Assembly (NCBI GenBank): GCA_029561105.1 | Contig: JAKQJQ010000313.1 | Span: 1 to 32,591 of the forward strand | DNA: 32,591 nucleotides | DNA from: Bacteroidota bacterium | Lineage (GTDB): Bacteria > Bacteroidota > Bacteroidia > Flavobacteriales > Flavobacteriaceae | Reading direction: 5' to 3' | In this document: positions 24,568 through 30,825 of the stretch, in pieces | Position numbering within the stretch: the stretch's first letter is position 1 | Layout: every line of letters begins with the position of its first letter | Notes under the pieces: generated by a model | What the model saw: only the letters and a program-made list of their open reading frames with translations | The model's database searches: none | Told to the model about the DNA's origin: nothing | Position numbers and translations under genes: made by a program

Positions 24568-26088
24568 TTATTTGTGAATCAGGTAATCCTTGACTTTTTG
24601 TACATAAGGATACATCACTTGGTCTTCCTTGAAAACCGGTACAATCGCGCGGATTTCGTCGTAAAGCTTTTTAGTGACCGTAGATACTTCTCGTTGTTGC
24701 CCGAGATGGTCTATGGCCTGGACAATTGTGATAAGCTCTATAGCTAGAACCTCGAATGCATTCTCGATGACCTTTGAAGCAATCACAGCCGCGTTGGTAC
24801 CCATGCTCACAATATCCTGATTGTCATTATTGTTGGGTATGCTGTGGATGTACATCGGGTTGGAGAGCATCTGGCTTTCGGCTGTGGTAGAAGTAGCGGT
24901 GAATTGCACGCCCTGCATCCCAAAGTTAAAACCCAAAGTACCCAAATTCACAAACGGAGGAAGGATCTCGTTGATCTTTGAGTTGAGTAAATAATTGAGT
25001 TGGCGCTCGGCGAGCATTGTGAGTTTGGTCACGGCAATCTTGAGTTTGTCCATTTCCAGGGCAATGTAATCACCGTGGAAATTACCGCCATGGTAGACGT
25101 GCCTGTTGGCTACATCGATAATGGGGTTGTCGTTGGCCGAATTGAACTCGTCCTCAAGAATCGAGGCGGTATTCTGGATGGTTTCGAGGATCGGGCCTAC
25201 AATCTGAGGCACGCAACGCAACGAATAATATTCCTGTACTTTTTCCTTGAAAATGTCTTCGGTGTTTTCGCCCGAATACAAATGGTCTTCGCGCTTGCGG
25301 ATGAGTTTGCTGTCGGCGATGTGCGCGCGCATTCTTTGGGCCACTTCGCGTTGGCCTTTGTGGAGTTTGGTGTGGTTGAGCTCGGCCGACATATGGTCGT
25401 CGTAAGCCCTAACGATTTCATTGATGGCACAAGACAATTGGAGTGACCAGTCTACAAGCTTGCCGGCTTTGTGTACGTTGACTACGCCGATTCCGGTCAT
25501 GACCGAGGTGCCGTTCATGAGCGCCAATCCTTCGCGGATCTCAACATTGATTGGCGATAGTCCTTCTATTTCAAAAACTTCCTTGGTGGATTTGCGTTCG
25601 CCTTTGTAAAATACTTCGCCTTCGCCGATGAGTACCAGGGCCAAATGCGCCAACTGCACCAAATCGCCCGAAGCGCCCACACCGCCATGTTCAAAAATGA
25701 GTGGGGTAATGTCGCGGTTGATGAGTTCTTTCATCAAATGAATCAGTGACGGATGCACACCCGAATAGCCCAACGAAAGCGTGTTGAGGCGCGCAAGGAT
25801 TGCTGCCTTGACCGCTTGTGGTTCAATGGGTTTTCCTGTACCCGAAGAATGGCTGCGGATCAGGTTGTATTGCAGTTGCAAACGGTCCTCGTCCTTGATG
25901 CGGTATTGCGCCATAGGACCAAAACCTGTGTTGACACCGTAAATGACTTTATTGCGTGAGAATTCATTTAGGAAATTAAAGCTTCTTTTTACCCTTCTCA
26001 GGACCGCATCGCTGATTTCTATCTTTTGATTTTCAAAGATTACGGCTTCAAATTCGGCTAAACTCAGGTATTCATTTATCGTTTTCAT
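24568..26088 (-). CDS. Tyrosine ammonia-lyase (HAL/PAL/TAL family), p-coumarate starter supply
   Basis: 506 residues. The MIO cofactor triad Ala139-Ser140-Gly141 sits in GGVGASGDLVQ, the catalytic Tyr50 in VIYGVNTGFG, and RSHSSGTGK (78-86) covers the substrate-selectivity pocket. From memory the sequence is very close over its full length to the characterised tyrosine ammonia-lyase of Flavobacterium johnsoniae, including LIRSHSSGTGKP and SIPNNNDNQDIVSMGTN. By position alone the SH pair would suggest histidine ammonia-lyase, but the F. johnsoniae enzyme shares it and prefers tyrosine. It makes 4-coumaric acid, the aryl starter of flexirubin-type polyenes. It is the first gene of the operon, directly after the divergent promoter region. 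Confidence 0.93.
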   Translation of the reverse strand: MKTINEYLSLAEFEAVIFENQKIEISDAVLRRVKRSFNFLNEFSRNKVIYGVNTGFGPMAQYRIKDEDRLQLQYNLIRSHSSGTGKPIEPQAVKAAILARLNTLSLGYSGVHPSLIHLMKELINRDITPLIFEHGGVGASGDLVQLAHLALVLIGEGEVFYKGERKSTKEVFEIEGLSPINVEIREGLALMNGTSVMTGIGVVNVHKAGKLVDWSLQLSCAINEIVRAYDDHMSAELNHTKLHKGQREVAQRMRAHIADSKLIRKREDHLYSGENTEDIFKEKVQEYYSLRCVPQIVGPILETIQNTASILEDEFNSANDNPIIDVANRHVYHGGNFHGDYIALEMDKLKIAVTKLTMLAERQLNYLLNSKINEILPPFVNLGTLGFNFGMQGVQFTATSTTAESQMLSNPMYIHSIPNNNDNQDIVSMGTNAAVIASKVIENAFEVLAIELITIVQAIDHLGQQREVSTVTKKLYDEIRAIVPVFKEDQVMYPYVQKVKDYLIHK

Positions 26089-26134
26089 GCAACTTTTTTG
26101 GATTAGTGCTACTAAATTAGTTTTATTAAAATAA

Positions 26135-26167
26135 TTGTAGTTAATTTGGAGTGCAAATGTAATATTT
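26135..26167 (+). promoter_or_regulatory. Weak candidate promoter for the halogenase-like gene
   Basis: TTG at 26135-26137 and TAATATTT at 26160-26167 are separated by 22 nt. The -7 element matches four of the six fixed bases of TAnnTTTG. The leader would be only about 16 nt. The -7 element overlaps that of the oppositely directed operon promoter, so the two promoters could compete. Confidence 0.3.
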
Positions 26168-26184
26168 TAATCTATAAATACTAA
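26154..26184 (-). promoter_or_regulatory. Candidate flavobacterial promoter for the pigment operon
   Basis: Read on the minus strand, positions 26161-26154 spell TACATTTG, a perfect match to the flavobacterial -7 element TAnnTTTG. Twenty nt upstream (26184-26182) lies TTA, one base off the TTG -33 element. The predicted transcript would have a leader of about 60 nt before the ammonia-lyase ATG. Confidence 0.5.
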
Positions 26185-26190
26185 GAAATT

Positions 26191-27432
26191 ATGTTAACCG
26201 AGTTTGTTGATGTTTTGGTGATTGGAGCTGGTCCTTCTGGCTGTGTTTCGGCGGGACATCTTCATAATAACAATGTGAAGGTGAAAGTGGTTGAGAAGAC
26301 CAAATTTCCGAGATTGGTGGTAGGCGAAAGCCTGATACCGCGTGTGATGGATCATTTTGCAGAAGCAGGACTTTTTCCTGCGCTCGATGCGATGGGTTTT
26401 GAGAAAAAACTCGGCGCGCGTTTCATTCGCGGCGAGGAAATCTGCCTCTTTGATTTCAGCGATAAGTATGGTGAAGGCTGGGATTGGACCTGGCAGATAC
26501 CAAGGGCAGATTTTGACAATGTCATGGCTCAGGAAATCCTTAAAAAAGGGATTGATCTGGAGTTTGAGTCGGAAGTTTTAGCCGTGGAATTCGAAGGCAA
26601 GAATTCAATCACGACCGTCAAGGATAAAGACGGAAACATGAAACAGATTCACGCCAAGATGATTATCGACTCGAGCGGTTACGGACGCGTTTTGCCGCGT
26701 TTGCTCGATTTGGATACACCTTCTAAACTCGATCCGCATTCGTCTATATTCACCCACGTTAAAGACATCAACCGTCCCGAAGGCGAAGAAGGCACGCTCA
26801 TTTCATTTGACATCCTTGAAACTGAAGTCTGGCTTTGGGTAATCCCGTTCTCTAACGGAAACACCAGTGTGGGCGTTGTGGGACCAACACACTTTATCAA
26901 TTCACTCTCAGAAAACAAAGACAACCGAGAAGCACTCAACAATGCCATCCAATTGTCTGATTACTATGTGAAGCGTTTTGGCGGGGTGGATTTCTTGTTC
27001 GAGCCCGTAAAGCTCGAGAACTACTCGCGTTCTGTTAAAAAAATGTACGGCGATGGCTTTGCGCTTACCGGTAACAGTTCTGAATTCCTCGACCCGGTAT
27101 TCTCCTCAGGTGTGGCGTTTGCCACCGAATCGGGTATGCTGGCTGCCAAATTGTACCTTAAGGAACAACAAGGTATTGCTGTAGATTGGGAAGAAGAATT
27201 TACCGGATATATGAAACGCGGCATCGGCGTTTTCACAACCTATGTCAAGGAATGGTACACCGGAAACCTGCAGACCTTGTTTTTCCACCGGCCCGAAAAC
27301 CCTGACGTAAAACGCAAAATCTGTGCGGTATTGGCCGGATATGTTTGGGATGAAACCAACCCATTTGTCAAGAAACATGACAACCTGATCAAGAATATGG
27401 CACACGTCATCCATATGGAGAGTGAGCAATAG
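26191..27432 (+). CDS. Flavin-dependent halogenase-family FAD monooxygenase
   Basis: 413 residues. FAD-binding GAGPSG (12-17) and VVGESLIP (43-50) open the fold. Lys72/Lys73 in GFEKKLGARF lie where phenol and pyrrole halogenases carry the catalytic Lys. WLWVIP (214-219) is an exact WxWxIP halogenase motif, and FLDPVFSSG (299-307) matches the FxxPxxSxG motif of the same family. A second W-x-W-x-I-P string (WTWQIP, 99-104) is probably coincidental. These features suggest halogenation of a phenolic or resorcinol ring, although related FAD hydroxylases and geranylgeranyl-reductase-like proteins share much of the fold. It is divergent from the operon and ends at a strong terminator. Chlorinated flexirubins are known from Bacteroidota, which would fit. 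Confidence 0.78.
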   Translation: MLTEFVDVLVIGAGPSGCVSAGHLHNNNVKVKVVEKTKFPRLVVGESLIPRVMDHFAEAGLFPALDAMGFEKKLGARFIRGEEICLFDFSDKYGEGWDWTWQIPRADFDNVMAQEILKKGIDLEFESEVLAVEFEGKNSITTVKDKDGNMKQIHAKMIIDSSGYGRVLPRLLDLDTPSKLDPHSSIFTHVKDINRPEGEEGTLISFDILETEVWLWVIPFSNGNTSVGVVGPTHFINSLSENKDNREALNNAIQLSDYYVKRFGGVDFLFEPVKLENYSRSVKKMYGDGFALTGNSSEFLDPVFSSGVAFATESGMLAAKLYLKEQQGIAVDWEEEFTGYMKRGIGVFTTYVKEWYTGNLQTLFFHRPENPDVKRKICAVLAGYVWDETNPFVKKHDNLIKNMAHVIHMESEQ

Positions 27433-27443
27433 GCATGAAAATG

Positions 27444-27473
27444 AAAACCCCGATTTTAAGTCGGGGTTTTTTT
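27444..27473. terminator. Bidirectional rho-independent terminator
   Basis: A perfect 10-bp stem, AAAACCCCGA (27444-27453) with TCGGGGTTTT (27461-27470), a 7-nt loop, and T-runs on both strands. It lies between two convergent genes, 11 nt after the halogenase-like stop, and its T-tail runs into the stop codon of the opposite gene. Confidence 0.93.
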
Positions 27474-28065
27474 ATAGGAATCTTTTGAGCTGGATGGCAA
27501 TGTTTTTGGCGAGTTTTTCGTAGGCCGCCGTAATCCTGTTGTCGACTTCAAAATCGTATGCGTTTTCAAGTCCTTCGGCATGCGGAAATTCGACCTTAAC
27601 CAAAGTATTTGCAGGATTGGCCGTTTCATAAACAGTAATGACGGCACTGACCTTTGCGGGTTCCTTTGCGATGAAGACGTCGTAACCCGGATAAATCCAA
27701 GTGGTTTGTACGCTCATTGTGTACCGGATTGCGGGATTTTCAACGATCTGGATTTCACTTTTTTTAAACCTGCTGTTAAATGAGCTGATGAAACCCGGTT
27801 TCCATTTGGCATCATGCGCCGCGTACCAATTCTTTTCGAAATTGATGGCTTGCAAGGTGTCTTTGTGTTGCTTGCGCTTTTCGACCTTTGCGTTAACAAA
27901 CGCAATCTCCGAATCGAAACCGTGCACGACCATCCCGGCTTTATCTAAAGTTACATGGTACTCGGTGATGCCTTTAAGGTTGTCGAGTTTTCCGGAAATA
28001 ATTTTATAGCGTTGCGCCGATAAGGACGCCGTAAAAATCAGCAAAAGCCAAATGGTTTTTTTCAT
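27472..28065 (-). CDS. Secreted protein of unknown function, paralogue of the 29991-30605 gene
   Basis: 197 residues with signal peptide MKKTIWLLLIFTASLSAQ. The mature chain shares an ordered set of motifs with the 29991-30605 protein: LKGITE near the N-terminus (LKGVKE there), KWKPGFI (WQPKFI), TTWIYPGYDVFIAKEPAKVS (AWIFPGWDASVMKQPAKVS), and a C-terminal helix YEKLAKNIAIQL (FAKTGKSLAKFL). No catalytic residues stand out. It resembles a small periplasmic or outer-membrane-facing beta-rich protein. The stop overlaps the bidirectional terminator. I do not recognise the family. Confidence 0.82.
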   Translation of the reverse strand: MKKTIWLLLIFTASLSAQRYKIISGKLDNLKGITEYHVTLDKAGMVVHGFDSEIAFVNAKVEKRKQHKDTLQAINFEKNWYAAHDAKWKPGFISSFNSRFKKSEIQIVENPAIRYTMSVQTTWIYPGYDVFIAKEPAKVSAVITVYETANPANTLVKVEFPHAEGLENAYDFEVDNRITAAYEKLAKNIAIQLKRFL

Positions 28066-28093
28066 GGTAAAAAGAAAGCCCGTTTGCGAGTTT

Positions 28094-29728
28094 TTATTTC
28101 AACGTTACTTTAAGCAAGACGTCTTCGCCTCTTTTCTTATAACTCTCAACCAAGAACGTGTTGTTGTTGAGTTTAACCACGCTGTCCATTTTCATTCTTT
28201 CCAGATTGAAATCGCCGGCATCGCGTGAATTGAGTATCGAACCCTTGGTAAAGGTTCCGTCTGCATCGGCAATTTTTACAGCCGTAAGGTATCCGCCTTG
28301 TCCGTCACTGTGATGCGCCGGAGTCTTGTCTACCGGTAGATTGATGTTTTTGACGTTGTCGAGAAACACCAGAAAATGGCTGTCCTGAGTATTCAAATAT
28401 TTATAAGACATACCGCCTTGTCCCTTATGCCCGGATTGCGCCTTGGGTATCTTCTTCATCCAAGACAACTTGCCATCGGGTAATATTTTGGTGACCAATA
28501 TATCATTGTAATAATAGGTCACGGTGGTGCTGCCCGATGAGCCGTTCATACCTGGATTATTCCTAACAACAATGTATTGCTGCTCTCCCACCAGGACGAT
28601 GCTACCATCGTCACCCACTTCAAGGTCTTTGAGCTTGAGGTTGGTGAATTTCGCACCTTCGCCTTTTTCTTCTTTACGCTCGTTTTTGCGTTTGGTCTTG
28701 TTGCTCTCGTATTCATTGATGAGCTCGACAGGGATGTCGTAGGTGAACTGGTCATAAACAGTACCGTTTGCTTTCATCTTAAAAGTAATCACTCCGTCGC
28801 AGTTGACTTCAAAATCTTTGCCTTTACCGTTGCTGAAATAGCCGCCCGCAATGAGATCGCCTTTGGGAGAATCGAAAATCCAAAGCTTGTTGATAAACTT
28901 GTCTTTGTTTTCAATCTTGGTGGTGATCATTTTGTCTGACCCCGATTGCAGCGTGAACAATTCGATGTGGTAATTGGCTTCTTCGTCTTTTCTTCTCTTT
29001 TTATCGTCGTTACTGTCATCGTGGTACACTTTGGTTAACATAAAGAGATTGCCCTGATTGTCTAGTTGGTAATCGAGGTTGTCCATCCGTCTTTCGGTGT
29101 ACGGCATGGTGATTTCGCGGCTGGACAATTGGTTCATATTGCCGTCAAATGCCACCAATCCGATTTTATCGAAACTCTTTTTATCGTCTTTCTTCTCGGG
29201 AATCCTGCGATATTTGACCAGGAAGCTTTTATGGTCAAAAGAACGATACACGATGAATTTATCGACAAGGTTGAAATCCATGACCCGTCCCTATCCTTCT
29301 CCGGTAACCTTCCCATCTATTTTAAGCAACAGTTTCGCAGGGCCTTCGAATTCGCCTTTGTCCATATTGATTTCCTGAATGTACAATTGCTCCTTTTTGT
29401 TAGAGCCATCCCATTGGGTATAAAACAAAACTGCTTTGCCATTGATGAAAAGGATACGCTCGACCACCGCATTCTTGGGATAGGCATCTTCGTATTTTTT
29501 CTCGCTGGCCAGACCGGGTTTGTCGGTGTTGTATTTTTGAACGTAAATGTCCCTTTTATGGATTTTCACCGAAATCAGTTTTCCGTCGCCCGACAAATAA
29601 TAATTATCGTTGGCGTCAACCTCGTCATAAGGCGCACTTACTTTGTATTCATAATCTTTTGAAAGCGTTTTTTGTGCAAAAGCACAAATACCTGTGAACA
29701 AGGCAAGGATGCATAGCAATCTTTTCAT
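28094..29728 (-). pseudogene. Secreted protein of about 544 codons interrupted by an in-frame TAG
   Basis: Two open frames read as one protein. The first (29728-29291, 145 residues) has a signal peptide (MKRLLCILALFTGICAFAQ) and ends ...KIDGKVTGEG-stop. The second (29281-28094, 395 residues) starts MDFNLVDKFIVYRSFDHKSFLVKY, has no signal peptide, and is in the same frame: only TAG, GGA, CGG, GTC separate the two. The joined chain continues smoothly (TGEG-x-GRVMDFNLVDKF), so the amber codon looks like a point change in a Gln, Glu, Lys, Tyr, Ser, Trp or Leu codon. The mature part is a beta-strand-rich, propeller-like chain with many charged turns and a Lys/Arg/Glu-rich segment (NEYESNKTKRKNERKEEKGEGAK). 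Function unknown. A base-calling error is possible. Confidence 0.78.
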
Positions 29729-29757
29729 GATGTTTTTTTTGGTTTTATAAAAGGGTT

Positions 29758-29904
29758 TTAGGTTTTGTCCTTTTTGATGATTTTGAAGTAATCTGTTCCT
29801 TCTACATTGGTGGTGCCGCCATCGGCTTTGATGACGAATTGGGCTAATGCCGAGTTGAAAAATGCGAGCAATAGGATTGAGAAAAGCACTCTGGTCTTTT
29901 TCAT
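29758..29904 (-). CDS. Very small secreted peptide
   Basis: 48 residues from the ATG at 29904: MKKTRVLFSILLLAFFNSALAQ is a signal peptide, and the mature part is only about 26 residues (FVIKADGGTTNVEGTDYFKI...KDKT). An in-frame ATG at 29940 adds 12 residues and would bury the signal peptide. It sits 29 nt upstream of the interrupted secreted gene and is preceded by a terminator and a good -7 element. It may be a true small secreted peptide or the surviving N-terminus of a longer gene; the stop is clean and no homology to the next gene is visible. Confidence 0.6.
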   Translation of the reverse strand: MKKTRVLFSILLLAFFNSALAQFVIKADGGTTNVEGTDYFKIIKKDKT

Positions 29905-29933
29905 GTCTGTGGCGTAATTTGGTTGTTGGTTTA

Positions 29934-29963
29934 CAAACATATATAAAAAAAGCCCGGAATCTA
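29934..29963 (-). promoter_or_regulatory. Candidate flavobacterial promoter for the small secreted peptide gene
   Basis: Read on the minus strand, TATGTTTG (29941-29934) matches the flavobacterial -7 consensus TAnnTTTG exactly. The -33 position 19 nt upstream reads TAG (29963-29961), one base off TTG, and falls inside the terminator hairpin of the preceding gene. The leader would be about 22 nt. Confidence 0.42.
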
Positions 29964-29970
29964 CCGGGCT
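29944..29970 (-). terminator. Rho-independent terminator of the 29991-30605 gene
   Basis: Read on the minus strand: a 7-bp perfect GC-rich stem (AGCCCGG at 29970-29964 with CCGGGCT at 29957-29951), a 6-nt loop, then a run of seven T (29951-29945). It follows the stop of the secreted protein gene by 20 nt. Confidence 0.9.
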
Positions 29971-29990
29971 ATAAAATATTTTAAAAAATG

Positions 29991-30605
29991 TTATTTAAGC
30001 ACTTTCTTGAGCAGGAATTTCGCCAATGATTTCCCTGTTTTGGCAAAGCCTTCACCAATTCTCGATTCGTTGCTGAACTGGCTTCCCCATTGGTCGCCCG
30101 GTGCTTCTTCACTCGTAATTTCTGCCAATACTTTAGACTTATTTGCCGTTTCAACGAATTTGAGATTCATGGATACCTTGGCAGGTTGCTTCATCACAGA
30201 GGCGTCCCAACCCGGGAAAATCCATGCTACTTCTGCGATGAGCGTGTACTTGGCAGAAGCCAGGCCTTCCTGGAACATAATATCTTTGTCGTCTTTGTTC
30301 ATTACGACGTTGACCAATTCTATGAATTTTGGCTGCCAGATACCATCTTTGGCGCCTTCCCATTTCTTTTTCCAGTTGTCGCCGTTGCCTCTTGATTTTT
30401 TATTGAGGTCTTCTGCCCTTTCCTGGATGTAAGTCGCTTCTGATTTTTTCTCTTTCATCAAGGTAAGCTTGCTGTAATCGAATTCTACATTGACTTCCTT
30501 GACGCCTTTAAGGAAACTGAGGTCTCCGCCTTTGACAAGATCCATGTCCTGCGCCATGGTAAGGGTGGTAACGAACAGCGCTACGGCTACTAGTATTTTT
30601 TTCAT
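29991..30605 (-). CDS. Secreted protein of unknown function, paralogue of the 27472-28065 gene
   Basis: 204 residues with signal peptide MKKILVAVALFVTTLTMAQ. Shared landmarks with the other copy are LKGVKEVNVEFDYSKL, WQPKFIELVN, VAWIFPGWDASVMKQPAKVS and the C-terminal basic helix ending FLLKKVLK. An inserted charged region (KKKSEATYIQERAEDLNKKSRGNGDNWKKKW type) carries a predicted amphipathic helix. It has its own terminator and a divergent upstream region shared with lepA, so it is a separate transcription unit. Function not recognised; a small envelope or stress protein is possible. Confidence 0.82.
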   Translation of the reverse strand: MKKILVAVALFVTTLTMAQDMDLVKGGDLSFLKGVKEVNVEFDYSKLTLMKEKKSEATYIQERAEDLNKKSRGNGDNWKKKWEGAKDGIWQPKFIELVNVVMNKDDKDIMFQEGLASAKYTLIAEVAWIFPGWDASVMKQPAKVSMNLKFVETANKSKVLAEITSEEAPGDQWGSQFSNESRIGEGFAKTGKSLAKFLLKKVLK

Positions 30606-30679
30606 GTTGTTGTTTTTTAAATGTTTCTGTTAATGGGCGCAAGAAACAAAATTTTTTGATTTCTTTTGAGTGGCAGGCA

Positions 30680-30712
30680 CAAATTATGCACAAAGCGCCG
30701 TTTTATTACCAA
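30680..30712 (-). promoter_or_regulatory. Weak candidate promoter for the 29991-30605 gene
   Basis: Read on the minus strand, TTG (30712-30710) and ATAATTTG (30687-30680) are 22 nt apart. The -7 element is TAATTTG, one base short of TAnnTTTG. It lies back to back with the lepA promoter. Confidence 0.35.
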
Positions 30713-30717
30713 CTGCT

Positions 30718-30747
30718 TTGAACCTGATAGACTTTGACCTATATTTG
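30718..30747 (+). promoter_or_regulatory. Flavobacterial sigma-A-type promoter of lepA
   Basis: TTG (30718-30720), a 19-nt spacer and TATATTTG (30740-30747) match the known Bacteroidota/Flavobacterium promoter consensus TTG-N17-23-TAnnTTTG at every fixed base. The transcript would start near 30754 and have a leader of about 70 nt that contains the heptad hairpin. Confidence 0.8.
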
Positions 30748-30762
30748 CCGAAATAGTAAAAA

Positions 30763-30814
30763 GTCGAAAGGGGAAAGTCTAAAGACCGTAACTGTTCGAC
30801 TTTCGACTTTCGAC
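30763..30814 (+). repeat. Heptad-based inverted repeat (hairpin) in the lepA leader
   Basis: Two 20-nt arms (30763-30782 and 30795-30814) are reverse complements at 17 of 20 positions, with a 12-nt loop. Each arm is built of GTCGAAA-like heptads (GTCGAAA, GGGGAAA, GTCTAAA in the first; TTTCGAC repeated in the second). The stem ends 11 nt before the lepA ATG, so it could affect translation initiation. The unit is the same as in the 9595-9643 array. Confidence 0.75.
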
Positions 30815-30825
30815 ATTTATGCTAT

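Larger units (their letters stand above)
26089..26190. promoter_or_regulatory. Divergent promoter region of the pigment operon and the halogenase-like gene
   Basis: This 102-nt AT-rich gap separates the two oppositely oriented starts and must hold both promoters. The two candidate promoters within it, one for each direction, are given as separate entries. Confidence 0.6.
30606..30825. promoter_or_regulatory. Divergent intergenic region between a secreted protein gene and lepA
   Basis: The largest gene-free stretch in the window (220 nt). It contains a near-perfect flavobacterial promoter for lepA, a weaker one for the minus-strand gene, and a heptad inverted repeat in the lepA leader, each listed separately. 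No small open frame of note is seen. Confidence 0.8.

Noticed and set aside
26287..26505. Second WxWxIP-like string (WTWQIP) in the halogenase-family protein
   Set aside because: It lies before the usual motif position. The string at residues 214-219 is in the expected context (followed by NGNTSVGVV), so I take that as the real motif.
28066..28093. Possible terminator between the two minus-strand secreted genes
   Set aside because: Only about four base pairs can form and there is no adequate T-run after a stem.
29066..29662. 198-residue hydrophobic plus-strand open frame spanning the TAG break
   Set aside because: It is antisense to the interrupted secreted gene; its hydrophobic look comes from the reverse complement of Lys/Asp/Glu-rich codons.
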